DNA from: Actinomycetes bacterium
GTDB lineage: Bacteria; Actinomycetota; Coriobacteriia; Coriobacteriales; JAEZXW01
Direction of reading: 5' to 3'
NCBI GenBank assembly: GCA_023419515.1
Contig: JAEZXW010000077.1
Span: 1-14,250, forward strand
DNA: 14,250 bases
Part shown: one piece after another, positions 1 through 7,943 of the stretch
Position numbering within the stretch: position 1 is the first letter of the stretch
Layout of the letters: each line of letters opens with the position of its first letter
Made by a program: the position numbers and the translations under genes
The notes under the pieces: generated by a model
Seen by the model: the letters and a program-made list of their open reading frames with translations, nothing else
What the model was told of the DNA's origin: nothing
The model's database searches: none

Positions 1-16
1 GTGCGGGGGTCTTTTA
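1..16. terminator. possible half of a hairpin terminator cut by the window edge
   Basis: The window opens with a G-rich arm, GTGCGGGGGTCT, followed by TTTT. This is what the 3' half of an intrinsic terminator looks like on the plus strand. On the minus strand the same bases read AAAAGACCCCCGCAC, which fits the 5' half of a bidirectional terminator beyond the ECF gene that stops at 78. The partner arm would lie outside the window, so this is inference. Bases 17-77 hold no gene I can support. Confidence 0.35.
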
Positions 17-77
17 ATACCTCGCGCTTTTACTCAAATAACTGCATGTGCAAAGCAAACAATTATCAAATGGACTT

Positions 78-2609
78 TTAGAATTTAAGCGCCATGATCG
101 CAAATACCAAAAGAAATATTGCAAATATCAGCATTTGCCTAAAGCTTATTTGTTGTGAGGTTAATGTGGTACGAACACAACGCGGATCAATTCGCTGCAT
201 TAAGCCATAGCAGCGCGCTTCAAGTGCCTGCGCTAAAAGCATGGCTCTCCTAAACAAAGAAACTAAAAGTGGAATAAAAACTGTCGTCCAAAGCCGCAAA
301 CGCTGAATTACCGATCCCTGCTCAAAATTTATGCCACGAGCACGTTGCGACATAACAATACGATTAAGCTCTCGTCCTGTTTCTGGAATAAAACGCAAGG
401 CAATGTGAGCAGTAGTGACAAGATCATCAATAGGAATCTTTGTTTTTCTTAACGGCTTGGTCATCCAAATGAAGGCATCCATAAGCTGTGCTGATGATGT
501 TGTAGTGGTAAGAATTAATGAAAGTGCCACCAAAAGACCAATACGCACGACATAAAGAGCTCCCCGCATAGCACCACTAAAAGTAAGGCCAAACGAACCA
601 ATAAGCTCAAAATCAGCGCCACTCAATGTAAAAGCATGGGTGGCAAACATAACCATGAGCACCAGAGAAAATGGGAGCATGCCAGCCTTTAATGATGAGG
701 TCTTAACGCGGGCAACATGAAAAAGCCCTGCAACTATGATGAGCGCCAAAACCATTCCGGCCCACTGATGAACAGCCAGCAATAAGATTGAGGCAACAAG
801 CATCCCAGCAATCTTGAGTCGAGCATCAAAACGATGGAGTGGTGTATCTTCAGGCTGATAAAGACCGATCATCTCAAAATTTTGACTACCAATGACAGCT
901 GCTGATTGATAAGGCTGATTACGGTTCTCCTGTTTTTGCCTTGACAAAACCATGGCTTGATTTTGCTGCGCGCCACAAGGGATGAGGCGACTAACACTGC
1001 CCTTCTCGTCATGTTCAACGCAATGACACTGGACATACCCTTTCTCATCAATATGCACATGCTGAGAGGCAATAGGCATAAGCTCTTGGATGTTATGCGT
1101 GGCAATCAATAAAGAAATTCCCATATCAGATAGGGACCTCATGAGATCAAAAAGCGCCGATCGTGCTGATCCATCAAGACCAACCGTAGGCTCATCAAGG
1201 CAAATTACCTGAGGCTGAGTAATAATAATTCCAGCAAGCGCAACTCTTCTGGCTTGTCCACCTGACAGCACAAGCGGTGAGACATCACGCATTTTTTCAA
1301 AATCAAGATCAACAGCTGCAAGAGCTCGTCGCACCATTGCTTCATACTCGTTATCTTGTGACTGAGCTGATCGATGAACAGGGCTACCATCATCGCTATA
1401 AGATCCTCGCTGCATCGATAACGCTGCGCTCTGCTTTAAGGCAAGCTGTTTATTTTGAAGGGCAGCAAAGACAACATCCTCAAAAACTGTCATTGCAAAC
1501 AATTGAGCTCGGGCGTCCTGAAAAGCATATCCAATTTGTCCTGCCTGCACAGGCTTTTGAGTACCACAGCCAGACCAGTAAATCTGACCTTCATCAGGAT
1601 CAAGTAGACCAGCAACCGCCTGCAATAACGTCGATTTACCCGAACCCGACTTGCCTGTCACGAGGGTAATACTCCCTGGCTCAATCGCAAAAGATGCCTG
1701 ACGAACGACAGTTTTTTGCTGAGGAGTTCTAGCGTTATATGCCAAAGAAACGCGATCAACGACAACGGTATTGCTCTGCGCGCTTTGTCCTCGATCTTTT
1801 TGATGCTGCTTGATTCTCGCACGCGATCCGCTAACTACACAATCAGGCCGCAACGCCAAGCCAAAACGATCTAAACAATCATCATCACGCAAAAACTTGT
1901 CTACGCTTGAATAACAAGTTACATGACCATCAGCTAGCCCATAAACAATATCGGACTGTGCTACTACTGATTGATCATGCGTAATGAACAAAACCCCTAT
2001 TCCCTGCTGAACCAGGTTGTCGAGTAATGCCATGAGATGAGCGTGACTTTCTTCATCAAGCATCGAACCAGTCTCATCGAGCACGAGATACTGAGGCTCC
2101 ATCGCCAGAACACCTGCAAGTGCCAAGCGCTGCAACTCTCCCCCAGAAAATGTAGCTGGATCTCTATCAAGAGCGTGTAAAAGTCCAACTTGCTGGAGGC
2201 TTTGATGCACACGCTCACTCACTTCATCAGAAGGCAGGCAAAGGTTACAAGGACCAAATGCAACCTCATCAAAAACAGTTGAAGCCACCATCTGATTAAG
2301 CGGATCTTGCCCAACCAAAGCAACGCGCTGTCGTATCGCTAAAAGCTCATCGTATTGTGTGGTGGCTGTATTGATTCCATCAACAAGCACCTCTCCACAA
2401 GTAGGCAAGCGTAATGCAGCTGCAAGCTGCGCAATGGTTGATTTACCTGAACCATTTTTTCCTACGAGAGCAGCTTTTTTTCCAGGCTCAAGAGTTATTG
2501 TTACGTCATTGAGTAACTGCGAGCCCAAGACCGACTCATCTGCCAAAGTCGACTCGCCCAACGAAGAACTTGTGTGATATGAAAATGAAACATTTGAAAA
2601 CGCGATCAT
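78..2609 (-). CDS. fused ECF transporter energy-coupling module (EcfA-EcfA'-EcfT in one chain)
   Basis: This 843-residue protein contains everything that powers an energy-coupling-factor importer except the substrate-binding S component. ATPase 1 (about 1-235) has Walker A GKNGSGKST (50-58), Q-loop Q101, signature FSGGE (154-158), Walker B D178/E179 and H-loop H211. ATPase 2 (about 280-530) has GKSGSGKST (319-327), Q364, LSGGQ (448-452), D472/E473 and H505. It also carries a polar insert at about 388-425. After a charged linker (530-590) comes an EcfT-like membrane domain (about 590-843) with hydrophobic segments and the two EcfT coupling motifs ARG (757-759) and ARC (798-800). EcfA pairs and EcfT are normally separate proteins or a fused ATPase pair; all three in one chain is unusual. 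The ATG at 2609 has no Shine-Dalgarno but has a TATAAT box just upstream. It is the last gene of the transport block, 47 bases after the F-type ATPase gene. The substrate is unknown because no S component is seen. Confidence 0.9.
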   Translation of the reverse strand: MIAFSNVSFSYHTSSSLGESTLADESVLGSQLLNDVTITLEPGKKAALVGKNGSGKSTIAQLAAALRLPTCGEVLVDGINTATTQYDELLAIRQRVALVGQDPLNQMVASTVFDEVAFGPCNLCLPSDEVSERVHQSLQQVGLLHALDRDPATFSGGELQRLALAGVLAMEPQYLVLDETGSMLDEESHAHLMALLDNLVQQGIGVLFITHDQSVVAQSDIVYGLADGHVTCYSSVDKFLRDDDCLDRFGLALRPDCVVSGSRARIKQHQKDRGQSAQSNTVVVDRVSLAYNARTPQQKTVVRQASFAIEPGSITLVTGKSGSGKSTLLQAVAGLLDPDEGQIYWSGCGTQKPVQAGQIGYAFQDARAQLFAMTVFEDVVFAALQNKQLALKQSAALSMQRGSYSDDGSPVHRSAQSQDNEYEAMVRRALAAVDLDFEKMRDVSPLVLSGGQARRVALAGIIITQPQVICLDEPTVGLDGSARSALFDLMRSLSDMGISLLIATHNIQELMPIASQHVHIDEKGYVQCHCVEHDEKGSVSRLIPCGAQQNQAMVLSRQKQENRNQPYQSAAVIGSQNFEMIGLYQPEDTPLHRFDARLKIAGMLVASILLLAVHQWAGMVLALIIVAGLFHVARVKTSSLKAGMLPFSLVLMVMFATHAFTLSGADFELIGSFGLTFSGAMRGALYVVRIGLLVALSLILTTTTSSAQLMDAFIWMTKPLRKTKIPIDDLVTTAHIALRFIPETGRELNRIVMSQRARGINFEQGSVIQRLRLWTTVFIPLLVSLFRRAMLLAQALEARCYGLMQRIDPRCVRTTLTSQQISFRQMLIFAIFLLVFAIMALKF

Positions 2610-2617
2610 GCGTATCG

Positions 2618-2623
2618 ATTATA
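2618..2623 (-). promoter_or_regulatory. -10 box TATAAT placed for a leaderless ECF transcript
   Basis: On the minus strand a perfect TATAAT lies 8 bases before the ATG at 2609, with CGATACGC between them and no Shine-Dalgarno. A start point 7-8 bases after the box would fall at or next to the ATG, as in the leaderless mRNAs common in actinobacteria. No good -35 hexamer is seen; the best at 17-base spacing is TGTTTT. The position is seen directly; the function is inference. Confidence 0.45.
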
Positions 2624-2656
2624 CGCAACTCATAAAAGCGAAAACAGCCTGCTCTT

Positions 2657-3433
2657 TTATTCTTCCTGCACCCGCTGATTTTCCACTAAGAAAACCCGAT
2701 CAGCAAGTTTGTCAATCACTGCCTGATCATGTGTAATTAATGCGAGTGTCAGATGAAAGTGATCTGCTGCCTTCATCAGAGCGTTCATTACCTCATCTTG
2801 GGTTTTTCCATCAAGAGCGCTCGTGATTTCATCACAAACAAGCATCTGAGGCTTGGCAAGAATTGCTCGAGCAAGGGCCATGCGCTGCAATTGTCCACCT
2901 GACAGCTCATGAGGCTGACGATCTATCAGCTCATTGCTCAATTTAAGGCTCTCAAGCACCTCTCGAACCTGATCGGGAATCTCATGAATACCATTGAGCC
3001 CAACAAGCGTACGTAAAATTGGTAACTTGACAGCGTTAGCCATAGAGGTTTGCTCGATCCTGCCTTGAAACATAAGCGGCTCGCACAGTGAGTGAAGCAG
3101 TGGGTACCGAGGATCAAAAGAACGGCGAGAATCCTGAAACACCATCCGGATAGCCCGCTGATGGTTGATAAGCGCACTGCGATCAGAAAAATCAAGTGAA
3201 ATACCATCTCTGATCACACAGCCCGATAAAGGTCGCAATAAACCACAGATTACCCGAGCAAGCGTCGTTTTTCCTGAACCTGAATCACCGATAATCCCGA
3301 TTCTATCCGTATGGGTGATCGCAAAATTAACCTCATGCAAGATAACCTGCTGTCTACCCCGGTAGTCAGAGATAGATACATTGAGATTCTGACAGGCAAG
3401 TACGGGTAAAGACTGGTCAGTTGTTTTGCTCAT
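2657..3433 (-). CDS. ABC transporter ATPase, OppF/DppF/NikE-like
   Basis: This is a 258-residue cytoplasmic ATP-binding subunit for the SBP-dependent importer encoded upstream. It would pair with the D-like ATPase under the fused permease. Visible motifs are Walker A GDSGSGKTT (49-57), Q-loop Q100 in the family-typical context MVFQDSRRSFDPR, signature LSGGQ (177-181), Walker B D201/E202 and H-loop H235. The SFDPR stretch after the Q-loop is characteristic of dipeptide/nickel-type F subunits. The protein ends soon after the H-loop region and lacks the C-terminal extension that oligopeptide-type ATPases often carry; NikE-type proteins are similarly short. GGAAGGA lies 7 bases before the ATG at 3433. 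The gene overlaps the 3' end of the D-like ATPase gene by 17 bases, suggesting translational coupling. Confidence 0.88.
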   Translation of the reverse strand: MSKTTDQSLPVLACQNLNVSISDYRGRQQVILHEVNFAITHTDRIGIIGDSGSGKTTLARVICGLLRPLSGCVIRDGISLDFSDRSALINHQRAIRMVFQDSRRSFDPRYPLLHSLCEPLMFQGRIEQTSMANAVKLPILRTLVGLNGIHEIPDQVREVLESLKLSNELIDRQPHELSGGQLQRMALARAILAKPQMLVCDEITSALDGKTQDEVMNALMKAADHFHLTLALITHDQAVIDKLADRVFLVENQRVQEE

Positions 3434-4208
3434 GACTTATCCTTCCCGCCTGTATCCTATATATCTCATCACAGCACGAGCGCACCAAAGATTCGTCATG
3501 TGAGGCAAACACAACAGCAAGATGGTGCTTTTTTGCCATATGCACTAAAAGATCGGCAAGCATGCGCTGCGTTTTATAATCAAGAGCGCTCGAAGGTTCA
3601 TCTGCAAGTAAGACCCGCACATTTGCCAAAAGCGCCAAAGCCAGGCAAACTCGCTGTTGCATACCACCAGAAAGCATGAATGGATATGAATGCAGCACTT
3701 TCTGAGGATCTTGAAATCCCAATTCTTTCAAATAAATTTGCATATATCCCTGCGCGTACTGACGCGCCGTGCGAGAAGGCTCCTGGGGATGAACTGCCCG
3801 ATACGTCTCAAATGCATGTTCTTGTACTGTCATAAGCTCATCAAGACTCGCGCTCGGCTGCTGATGCATAAAAGCAACGATGCGAGACATAAGCTCAATA
3901 CGCTCAGCGAGAGGAAAGCTCAAGATATTGCTCTCTCGTTTTCCTTCAAGATACAAGCTTCCTGCATTGACAGTAAAGCCACGCTCAAGCTGAGCAGCCA
4001 GACAATGCAACAGTGTTGATTTGCCTTCGCCAGAAGGCCCCATCAGTCCAATAACTTGACCATGAAACAAATCAAGGCTCACGTTGTCAAGAATGCACTG
4101 ATCACGATAGCTCACACTAACGTTTGCGAGCGACAAAACTGGTTGATCAGTGCCACAAAGACACTGATCAACGCCCTTATTATTTATTGAATTGCAAGCC
4201 TTATTCAT
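3417..4208 (-). CDS. ABC transporter ATPase, OppD/DppD/NikD-like
   Basis: This 263-residue ATP-binding subunit is the presumed partner of the F-like ATPase in driving the fused permease. Motifs: Walker A GPSGEGKST (57-65), glutamines 116/117 at the Q-loop in the context FMHQQPSASLD, signature LSGGM (179-183), Walker B D203/E204 and H-loop H237. About 24 residues precede the first strand of the ATPase fold; they include a Cys-Leu-Cys (16-18) and are encoded by a strong inverted repeat. The ATG at 4208 overlaps the end of the binding-protein gene by 8 bases and has no clear Shine-Dalgarno, so initiation probably depends on ribosomes finishing the upstream gene. Like its partner it lacks a long C-terminal extension. 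The substrate cannot be told from the ATPase. Confidence 0.87.
   Translation of the reverse strand: MNKACNSINNKGVDQCLCGTDQPVLSLANVSVSYRDQCILDNVSLDLFHGQVIGLMGPSGEGKSTLLHCLAAQLERGFTVNAGSLYLEGKRESNILSFPLAERIELMSRIVAFMHQQPSASLDELMTVQEHAFETYRAVHPQEPSRTARQYAQGYMQIYLKELGFQDPQKVLHSYPFMLSGGMQQRVCLALALLANVRVLLADEPSSALDYKTQRMLADLLVHMAKKHHLAVVFASHDESLVRSCCDEIYRIQAGRISHEQNN
4142..4172 (-). repeat. perfect 11-bp inverted repeat (hairpin) within the D-like ATPase gene start
   Basis: The arms GTTGATCAGTG (4142-4152) and CACTGATCAAC (4162-4172) are exact complements around a 9-base loop. In the minus-strand transcript the hairpin begins 36 bases after the first base of the ATPase start codon. A short T-run (CAGTTTTG) starts 3 bases after the stem, making it resemble a weak intrinsic terminator or attenuator. 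It encodes part of the N-terminal extension (VDQ...TDQ). A role in lowering ATPase expression relative to the binding protein, or in protecting the upstream mRNA, is inference. Confidence 0.6.
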
Positions 4209-5805
4209 GAGCTAATGAGGTCTTTTCATTAATCGCATAGTATTCGGATGGATGCGCCTCAACACCCTGCACTCGATCACGCATAAAGATTGAGAAACTG
4301 CGATCAGCATATGCAATATACGGCTTATCTGCATCCAAAAGCTCGAGAATCTGTTTTTGAATCTCACTGCGCTTTGAGTCATCCCATGTAGAAGTATATT
4401 CATCAACCAATGCATCAAAGGCAGGATTGGCATAAGCTGAATAATTGGTTGAGGCACCTGAAACTAATGATGAGCGATAGTAGTATGCTGGATCTCCTGT
4501 TCCTGCCAGCACCAAGCCATCCATCGCAAGATCAAAATCTCCTCGAGCCACTGCATCAGCATCAAAATCCTTGGTCTCAATTACCTCAACTGAAACTCCG
4601 ATCTTTTGCAGTTCTGACTTAAGGTGCTCAGCCATGTACTTAAACTCAGGACGATATTGATAGGTCAACACGCGGATATTTACGGGGTTACCCTCAAAAC
4701 GCATGACGCCATCATCGCCAAACTCAAAACCAGCAGCTACAAACTCATCACGCGCCTTATCGAGACTATATGAGGTCACCTGAGGCTGAAAACCTTGAGG
4801 AGTCAATGTGGAAATGGAATCAGGAAAGAGCGTGTAACTAGGTACGCAAAGACCCTGGGTCATTACCTGATACCCTGACCGATCAAGAGCCCATCCAATG
4901 GCTTGGCGTGCATGATTGCTAGCAAAATACTTGCTTTTAGTATTGACAATAACACCGTCACCACGAGTACCAAGAGCGCTTGATTCCTTAAGAGATCCTT
5001 GAGCTTTTTCAAGAGCCGGCTTTGCGGTGGCCAAAGGCACCTGAGTCACAAGATCAACCTGATCGCTCTCGAGCGCAAGCATCTTAGCTTGTGGATCGTT
5101 AAACTGCTGAATATACAAGCCATCCAGAGCAGGCTTGCCGCCATGGTAATCTTCAAATGCACGAGCACTAATATGATCAGCGGCAACAAACTCAGTGGGA
5201 ATAAATGGACCACTCATCACAGGTATAGAAGGAACTTGACCTTCTTCATCAATATACTGGATCACAAATACAGGATTTGCAAGCACGTTTGCAAGAGCTA
5301 CGAGGGGCTGTTTTGTTGTGAGAGTCACTACATTTTCATCAGCAGTCATCTCTTGCAAGGGCAAAAGCTCCTTGGCTAAAACATTGTTTTTAAGAGCGTA
5401 CTCAAGACTGCGTTTAACTGAAGCGCCATCAAGATGCTGACCATTATGAAACAGAACGCCTTCCTTGACGGTTAGCCTCCATGTCAGATCATCAACACGC
5501 TCAAGGTTTTGCACCAAGACCGGTTGTGGCACCAAATTAGCATCGCAAACAAACAGTGGCTCGCCAAAACCATAAAACGTGTCAGACCAAGCTGTCCAGC
5601 CTTGCGCTGGGTCTAAGGTCTCACCAATAGTCATAAATGATGCCATGCGCAGGATATTATCATGCGCCCGCTCATTACCTTGGTTGGCTTGATCGCTTGG
5701 GGCGCCGCAACCAACAAGCGATACTACGCACAGCACCATCGCAATACCCATAAAGGCTCGCTTTGCCCATCCAAGCAGCAGACTTGTATGACTTAAAGGT
5801 TTCAC
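4201..5805 (-). CDS. family 5 extracellular solute-binding lipoprotein (peptide/nickel type)
   Basis: This lipoprotein captures substrate outside the membrane for the fused permease and the two ATPases. From the GTG at 5805 it has 534 residues. The N-terminus has a basic stretch (AKR), a hydrophobic core and the lipobox LVGC, with lipidated Cys33. The mature part shows the SBP_bac_5 pattern: the LDPA-type start of the mature fold, a DDLTWRLTVKEGVLFHNG block, and a late domain containing GDPAYYYRSS. The longer frame from ATG 5850 was rejected. GTG 5805 is preceded by AGGAAGGAAA at ideal spacing and gives a normal signal peptide, whereas the longer form puts 15 polar or odd residues in front. 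The gene starts 67 bases after the permease stop, and its end overlaps the D-like ATPase start. Ligands of this family range from peptides to nickel complexes; nothing here fixes which. Confidence 0.87.
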   Translation of the reverse strand: MKPLSHTSLLLGWAKRAFMGIAMVLCVVSLVGCGAPSDQANQGNERAHDNILRMASFMTIGETLDPAQGWTAWSDTFYGFGEPLFVCDANLVPQPVLVQNLERVDDLTWRLTVKEGVLFHNGQHLDGASVKRSLEYALKNNVLAKELLPLQEMTADENVVTLTTKQPLVALANVLANPVFVIQYIDEEGQVPSIPVMSGPFIPTEFVAADHISARAFEDYHGGKPALDGLYIQQFNDPQAKMLALESDQVDLVTQVPLATAKPALEKAQGSLKESSALGTRGDGVIVNTKSKYFASNHARQAIGWALDRSGYQVMTQGLCVPSYTLFPDSISTLTPQGFQPQVTSYSLDKARDEFVAAGFEFGDDGVMRFEGNPVNIRVLTYQYRPEFKYMAEHLKSELQKIGVSVEVIETKDFDADAVARGDFDLAMDGLVLAGTGDPAYYYRSSLVSGASTNYSAYANPAFDALVDEYTSTWDDSKRSEIQKQILELLDADKPYIAYADRSFSIFMRDRVQGVEAHPSEYYAINEKTSLAHE

Positions 5806-5810
5806 GTTTG

Positions 5811-5820
5811 TTTCCTTCCT
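5811..5820 (-). promoter_or_regulatory. Shine-Dalgarno that fixes the GTG start of the binding-protein gene
   Basis: On the minus strand AGGAAGGAAA is followed by CAAAC and GTG (5803-5805). It is the only good ribosome-binding site near this gene's start, and it gives a lipoprotein signal of normal length. Confidence 0.7.
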
Positions 5821-5872
5821 GTGAGAGTTAATGACAAAGATCGAATGCATTTAAATGACTTAATCTGCTATC

Positions 5873-7882
5873 TCATGAACGGCCTTTGACTAACCAAGCG
5901 TTTTGCCAAGCATCAGCTAATAAACTCGAAAGCAAGCACAAAAACGTCAGCGCAACGCCTGGACCAAGCACCGCCCAAGGCGCCAAGGTAAGAGCAACAC
6001 GGTTTTCAGAAATCAACGTGCCCCACTCAAGTGCAGGTGCTGACAGCCCCAGCCCCACAAAAGCAAGTGAACTTAACGACAACACCACCATGCCAATCTC
6101 GCTCATAGCAAGCACAAGCAATGAGCCAGCGATATTGGGCAGAATATGACGAAGGTAAATCCACCACCAAGGCGCTCCATCAAGACGTGACACCATAAGA
6201 TATTGCTCCTGCAAAGCTGCGAGCACCAAACCACGGGCATAGCGAGCAATACGCGTCCAATAAAGCGGCACAAGCGCACAAATTATTCCTATCGTGCTTT
6301 GAGAAAAGATAGTAACTAACACAAGCGCTAGAATAAGATCAGGGAATGCCTGAAATACCGCAATAATATGCGTGCACACGCGATCAACAACTCCTCCTGA
6401 AAGCGCAGCAATTGATCCAACAGCGGTGCCAAGCACTAACGAAATTATCACCACAACAAGCGCAATAAAAAGACTTGATTGAAGGCCTGCTAACACACGA
6501 GAAAAAATATCTCGTCCACTCGTATCAGTGCCTAATATATGCTCTGCACTCGGAGGCACAAAGACTCGAAGAGGGTTTGTTTCAAACGGATCAAATGGTG
6601 CAATTTGATGTGCAAAAAGTGCTATCAAACATACAATTCCTAATAAAGCAAGAAAACCCCAGGCAACATATTTATTCTTTCTACGTGACTGAGAAATCTG
6701 ATCAGCAGTTACATCCTGCGCAAGCCATGCAAAACAAAGAGGCGCCTTATACCTCATGCGGGTAGAAAAAACTGGTTGCCCCTTACAGCGTAAATAATTT
6801 TCTTTACTGTTAATAATGTGACAGTTATCCTGTATTTCTAATTCACTCTCAAATCCTGTTGTTACACGATCTCGTACGCGCAAGATACCCTGTCTTATCG
6901 CAGAGATTATCTGAAACTTAAACGAAAGTCGCGGATCAATCGCAACGATCAAAAGATCAGCGAGTGTGTGTACAAGCAAAAAGATCACTGCAGAGTAAAG
7001 AACATACGCTTGAATCACTGGATAGTCCTTGGCAAGGATTGCCTGCAAGCCATAGGCTCCCATTCCATTAAAAGAAAATATTTGCTCAACGAGGACAGAA
7101 CCTGCCAATAAGGTACCGAAGCTTGTAGCCGCCAATGAAATAAGCGGGATACTAATATGGCGATATACATGGCGAAGCACAATTGCAGGAATACTCAAGC
7201 CTCTCGAGGCAAAAGTTACATAGCGCTCGGCCTTAAGTTCAATAAGCACGAGTGATCTGATGTGACGAATATACCAAGCAGCAACATTGATCGTAAGCGC
7301 AATAATTGGCATCACATAATCACGAGGCCTCGCCTGAGTGGCAGTTACATCAAACCATTTAAACTCAACCGCAAAGACAGTAAGTATGATGAGGGCAACC
7401 AGAAAGAGAGGAACGCTTGAAAACAAATATGACAACACGCAAATTGCTCGATCAATAAAGGTATTTTGCGCGCATGCTGCAAATGCACCAATAATAAGAG
7501 CGATCGTAATACCAAGGCCAAGACTTGCTATTGATATCACAAGTGTACGCGGTATACGCATTGCAAACTCATGGGCAAAAGGCCTTCCTGTAACAAGTGA
7601 AAGACCGAGATCTCCCTGAACAAAACGAGTAAGCCAACTCAGATACTGCGTAAAAAATGAGCCTTGAATATTCATCTGCTCACGTAGATTTTCGAGAAGT
7701 TCTGGCGTTGGAATTATTCCTTGTGAATAGAGTAGAAGCTCAGCAGGATCATAGGGGGTGAGATAAAGACAGGCATACGTCAGCAAACTCAATAAAAAGA
7801 GAGTGAGCACCACTCTCCCGCAGGAAAACAAAACTGGAGTCACCTTTATATGACACATTGCTTTTTTAATTGATTCCTGCAC
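5873..7882 (-). CDS. fused ABC importer permease (DppB/NikB-like plus DppC/NikC-like)
   Basis: This 669-residue membrane protein joins the two permease subunits that are normally encoded by separate B and C genes. The B half (about 15-325) has the typical TPYDPAE segment after helix 1, GDLGLS (90-95), the ATPase-docking loop around 219-241 (ERYVTFASRGLS, then RHVYRH) and AIDPRL near its end. A polar linker of about 75 residues follows. The C half (about 404-669) has IAPFDP (427-432), HILGTDTSGRDIFSR (448-462), its own docking loop (YLMVSRLDGAPWWWIYLRHILPN, 561-583) and the ending ADAWQ. Both halves look intact. The annotated GTG at 7882 has a modest AGGTAA upstream; an in-frame ATG eight codons later is an alternative. 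It is the first gene of the transport block and lies downstream of a perfect 17-bp palindrome. Confidence 0.88.
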   Translation of the reverse strand: MQESIKKAMCHIKVTPVLFSCGRVVLTLFLLSLLTYACLYLTPYDPAELLLYSQGIIPTPELLENLREQMNIQGSFFTQYLSWLTRFVQGDLGLSLVTGRPFAHEFAMRIPRTLVISIASLGLGITIALIIGAFAACAQNTFIDRAICVLSYLFSSVPLFLVALIILTVFAVEFKWFDVTATQARPRDYVMPIIALTINVAAWYIRHIRSLVLIELKAERYVTFASRGLSIPAIVLRHVYRHISIPLISLAATSFGTLLAGSVLVEQIFSFNGMGAYGLQAILAKDYPVIQAYVLYSAVIFLLVHTLADLLIVAIDPRLSFKFQIISAIRQGILRVRDRVTTGFESELEIQDNCHIINSKENYLRCKGQPVFSTRMRYKAPLCFAWLAQDVTADQISQSRRKNKYVAWGFLALLGIVCLIALFAHQIAPFDPFETNPLRVFVPPSAEHILGTDTSGRDIFSRVLAGLQSSLFIALVVVIISLVLGTAVGSIAALSGGVVDRVCTHIIAVFQAFPDLILALVLVTIFSQSTIGIICALVPLYWTRIARYARGLVLAALQEQYLMVSRLDGAPWWWIYLRHILPNIAGSLLVLAMSEIGMVVLSLSSLAFVGLGLSAPALEWGTLISENRVALTLAPWAVLGPGVALTFLCLLSSLLADAWQNAWLVKGRS

Positions 7883-7908
7883 GTAACTTACCTAATTTCT
7901 ATAAGCCT

Positions 7909-7925
7909 CTTCTTTACTAAAGAAG
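7909..7925. promoter_or_regulatory. perfect 17-bp palindrome, candidate operator of the transport operon
   Basis: CTTCTTTA-C-TAAAGAAG has 8-bp arms around one central base. It ends 26 bases before the GTG of the fused permease gene, where a repressor would block transcription or where the mRNA could fold over the start region. No regulator gene is seen in the window and I do not recognise the motif. Operator function is inference from symmetry and position. Confidence 0.45.
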
Positions 7926-7943
7926 TATTCCAGCTTGCCACCT

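Noticed and set aside
1277..1669. Plus-strand frame of 130 codons opposite the ECF gene
   Set aside because: It lies entirely within two conserved ABC ATPase motifs on the other strand and has no recognisable domain.
5806..5850. ATG start at 5850 for the binding-protein gene
   Set aside because: It adds 15 residues that displace the signal peptide and it has no ribosome-binding site. GTG 5805 has a strong one.
5848..5857. CATTTAAATG palindrome between permease and binding-protein genes
   Set aside because: A 10-base AT-rich palindrome is expected by chance, and nothing else marks it as a site.
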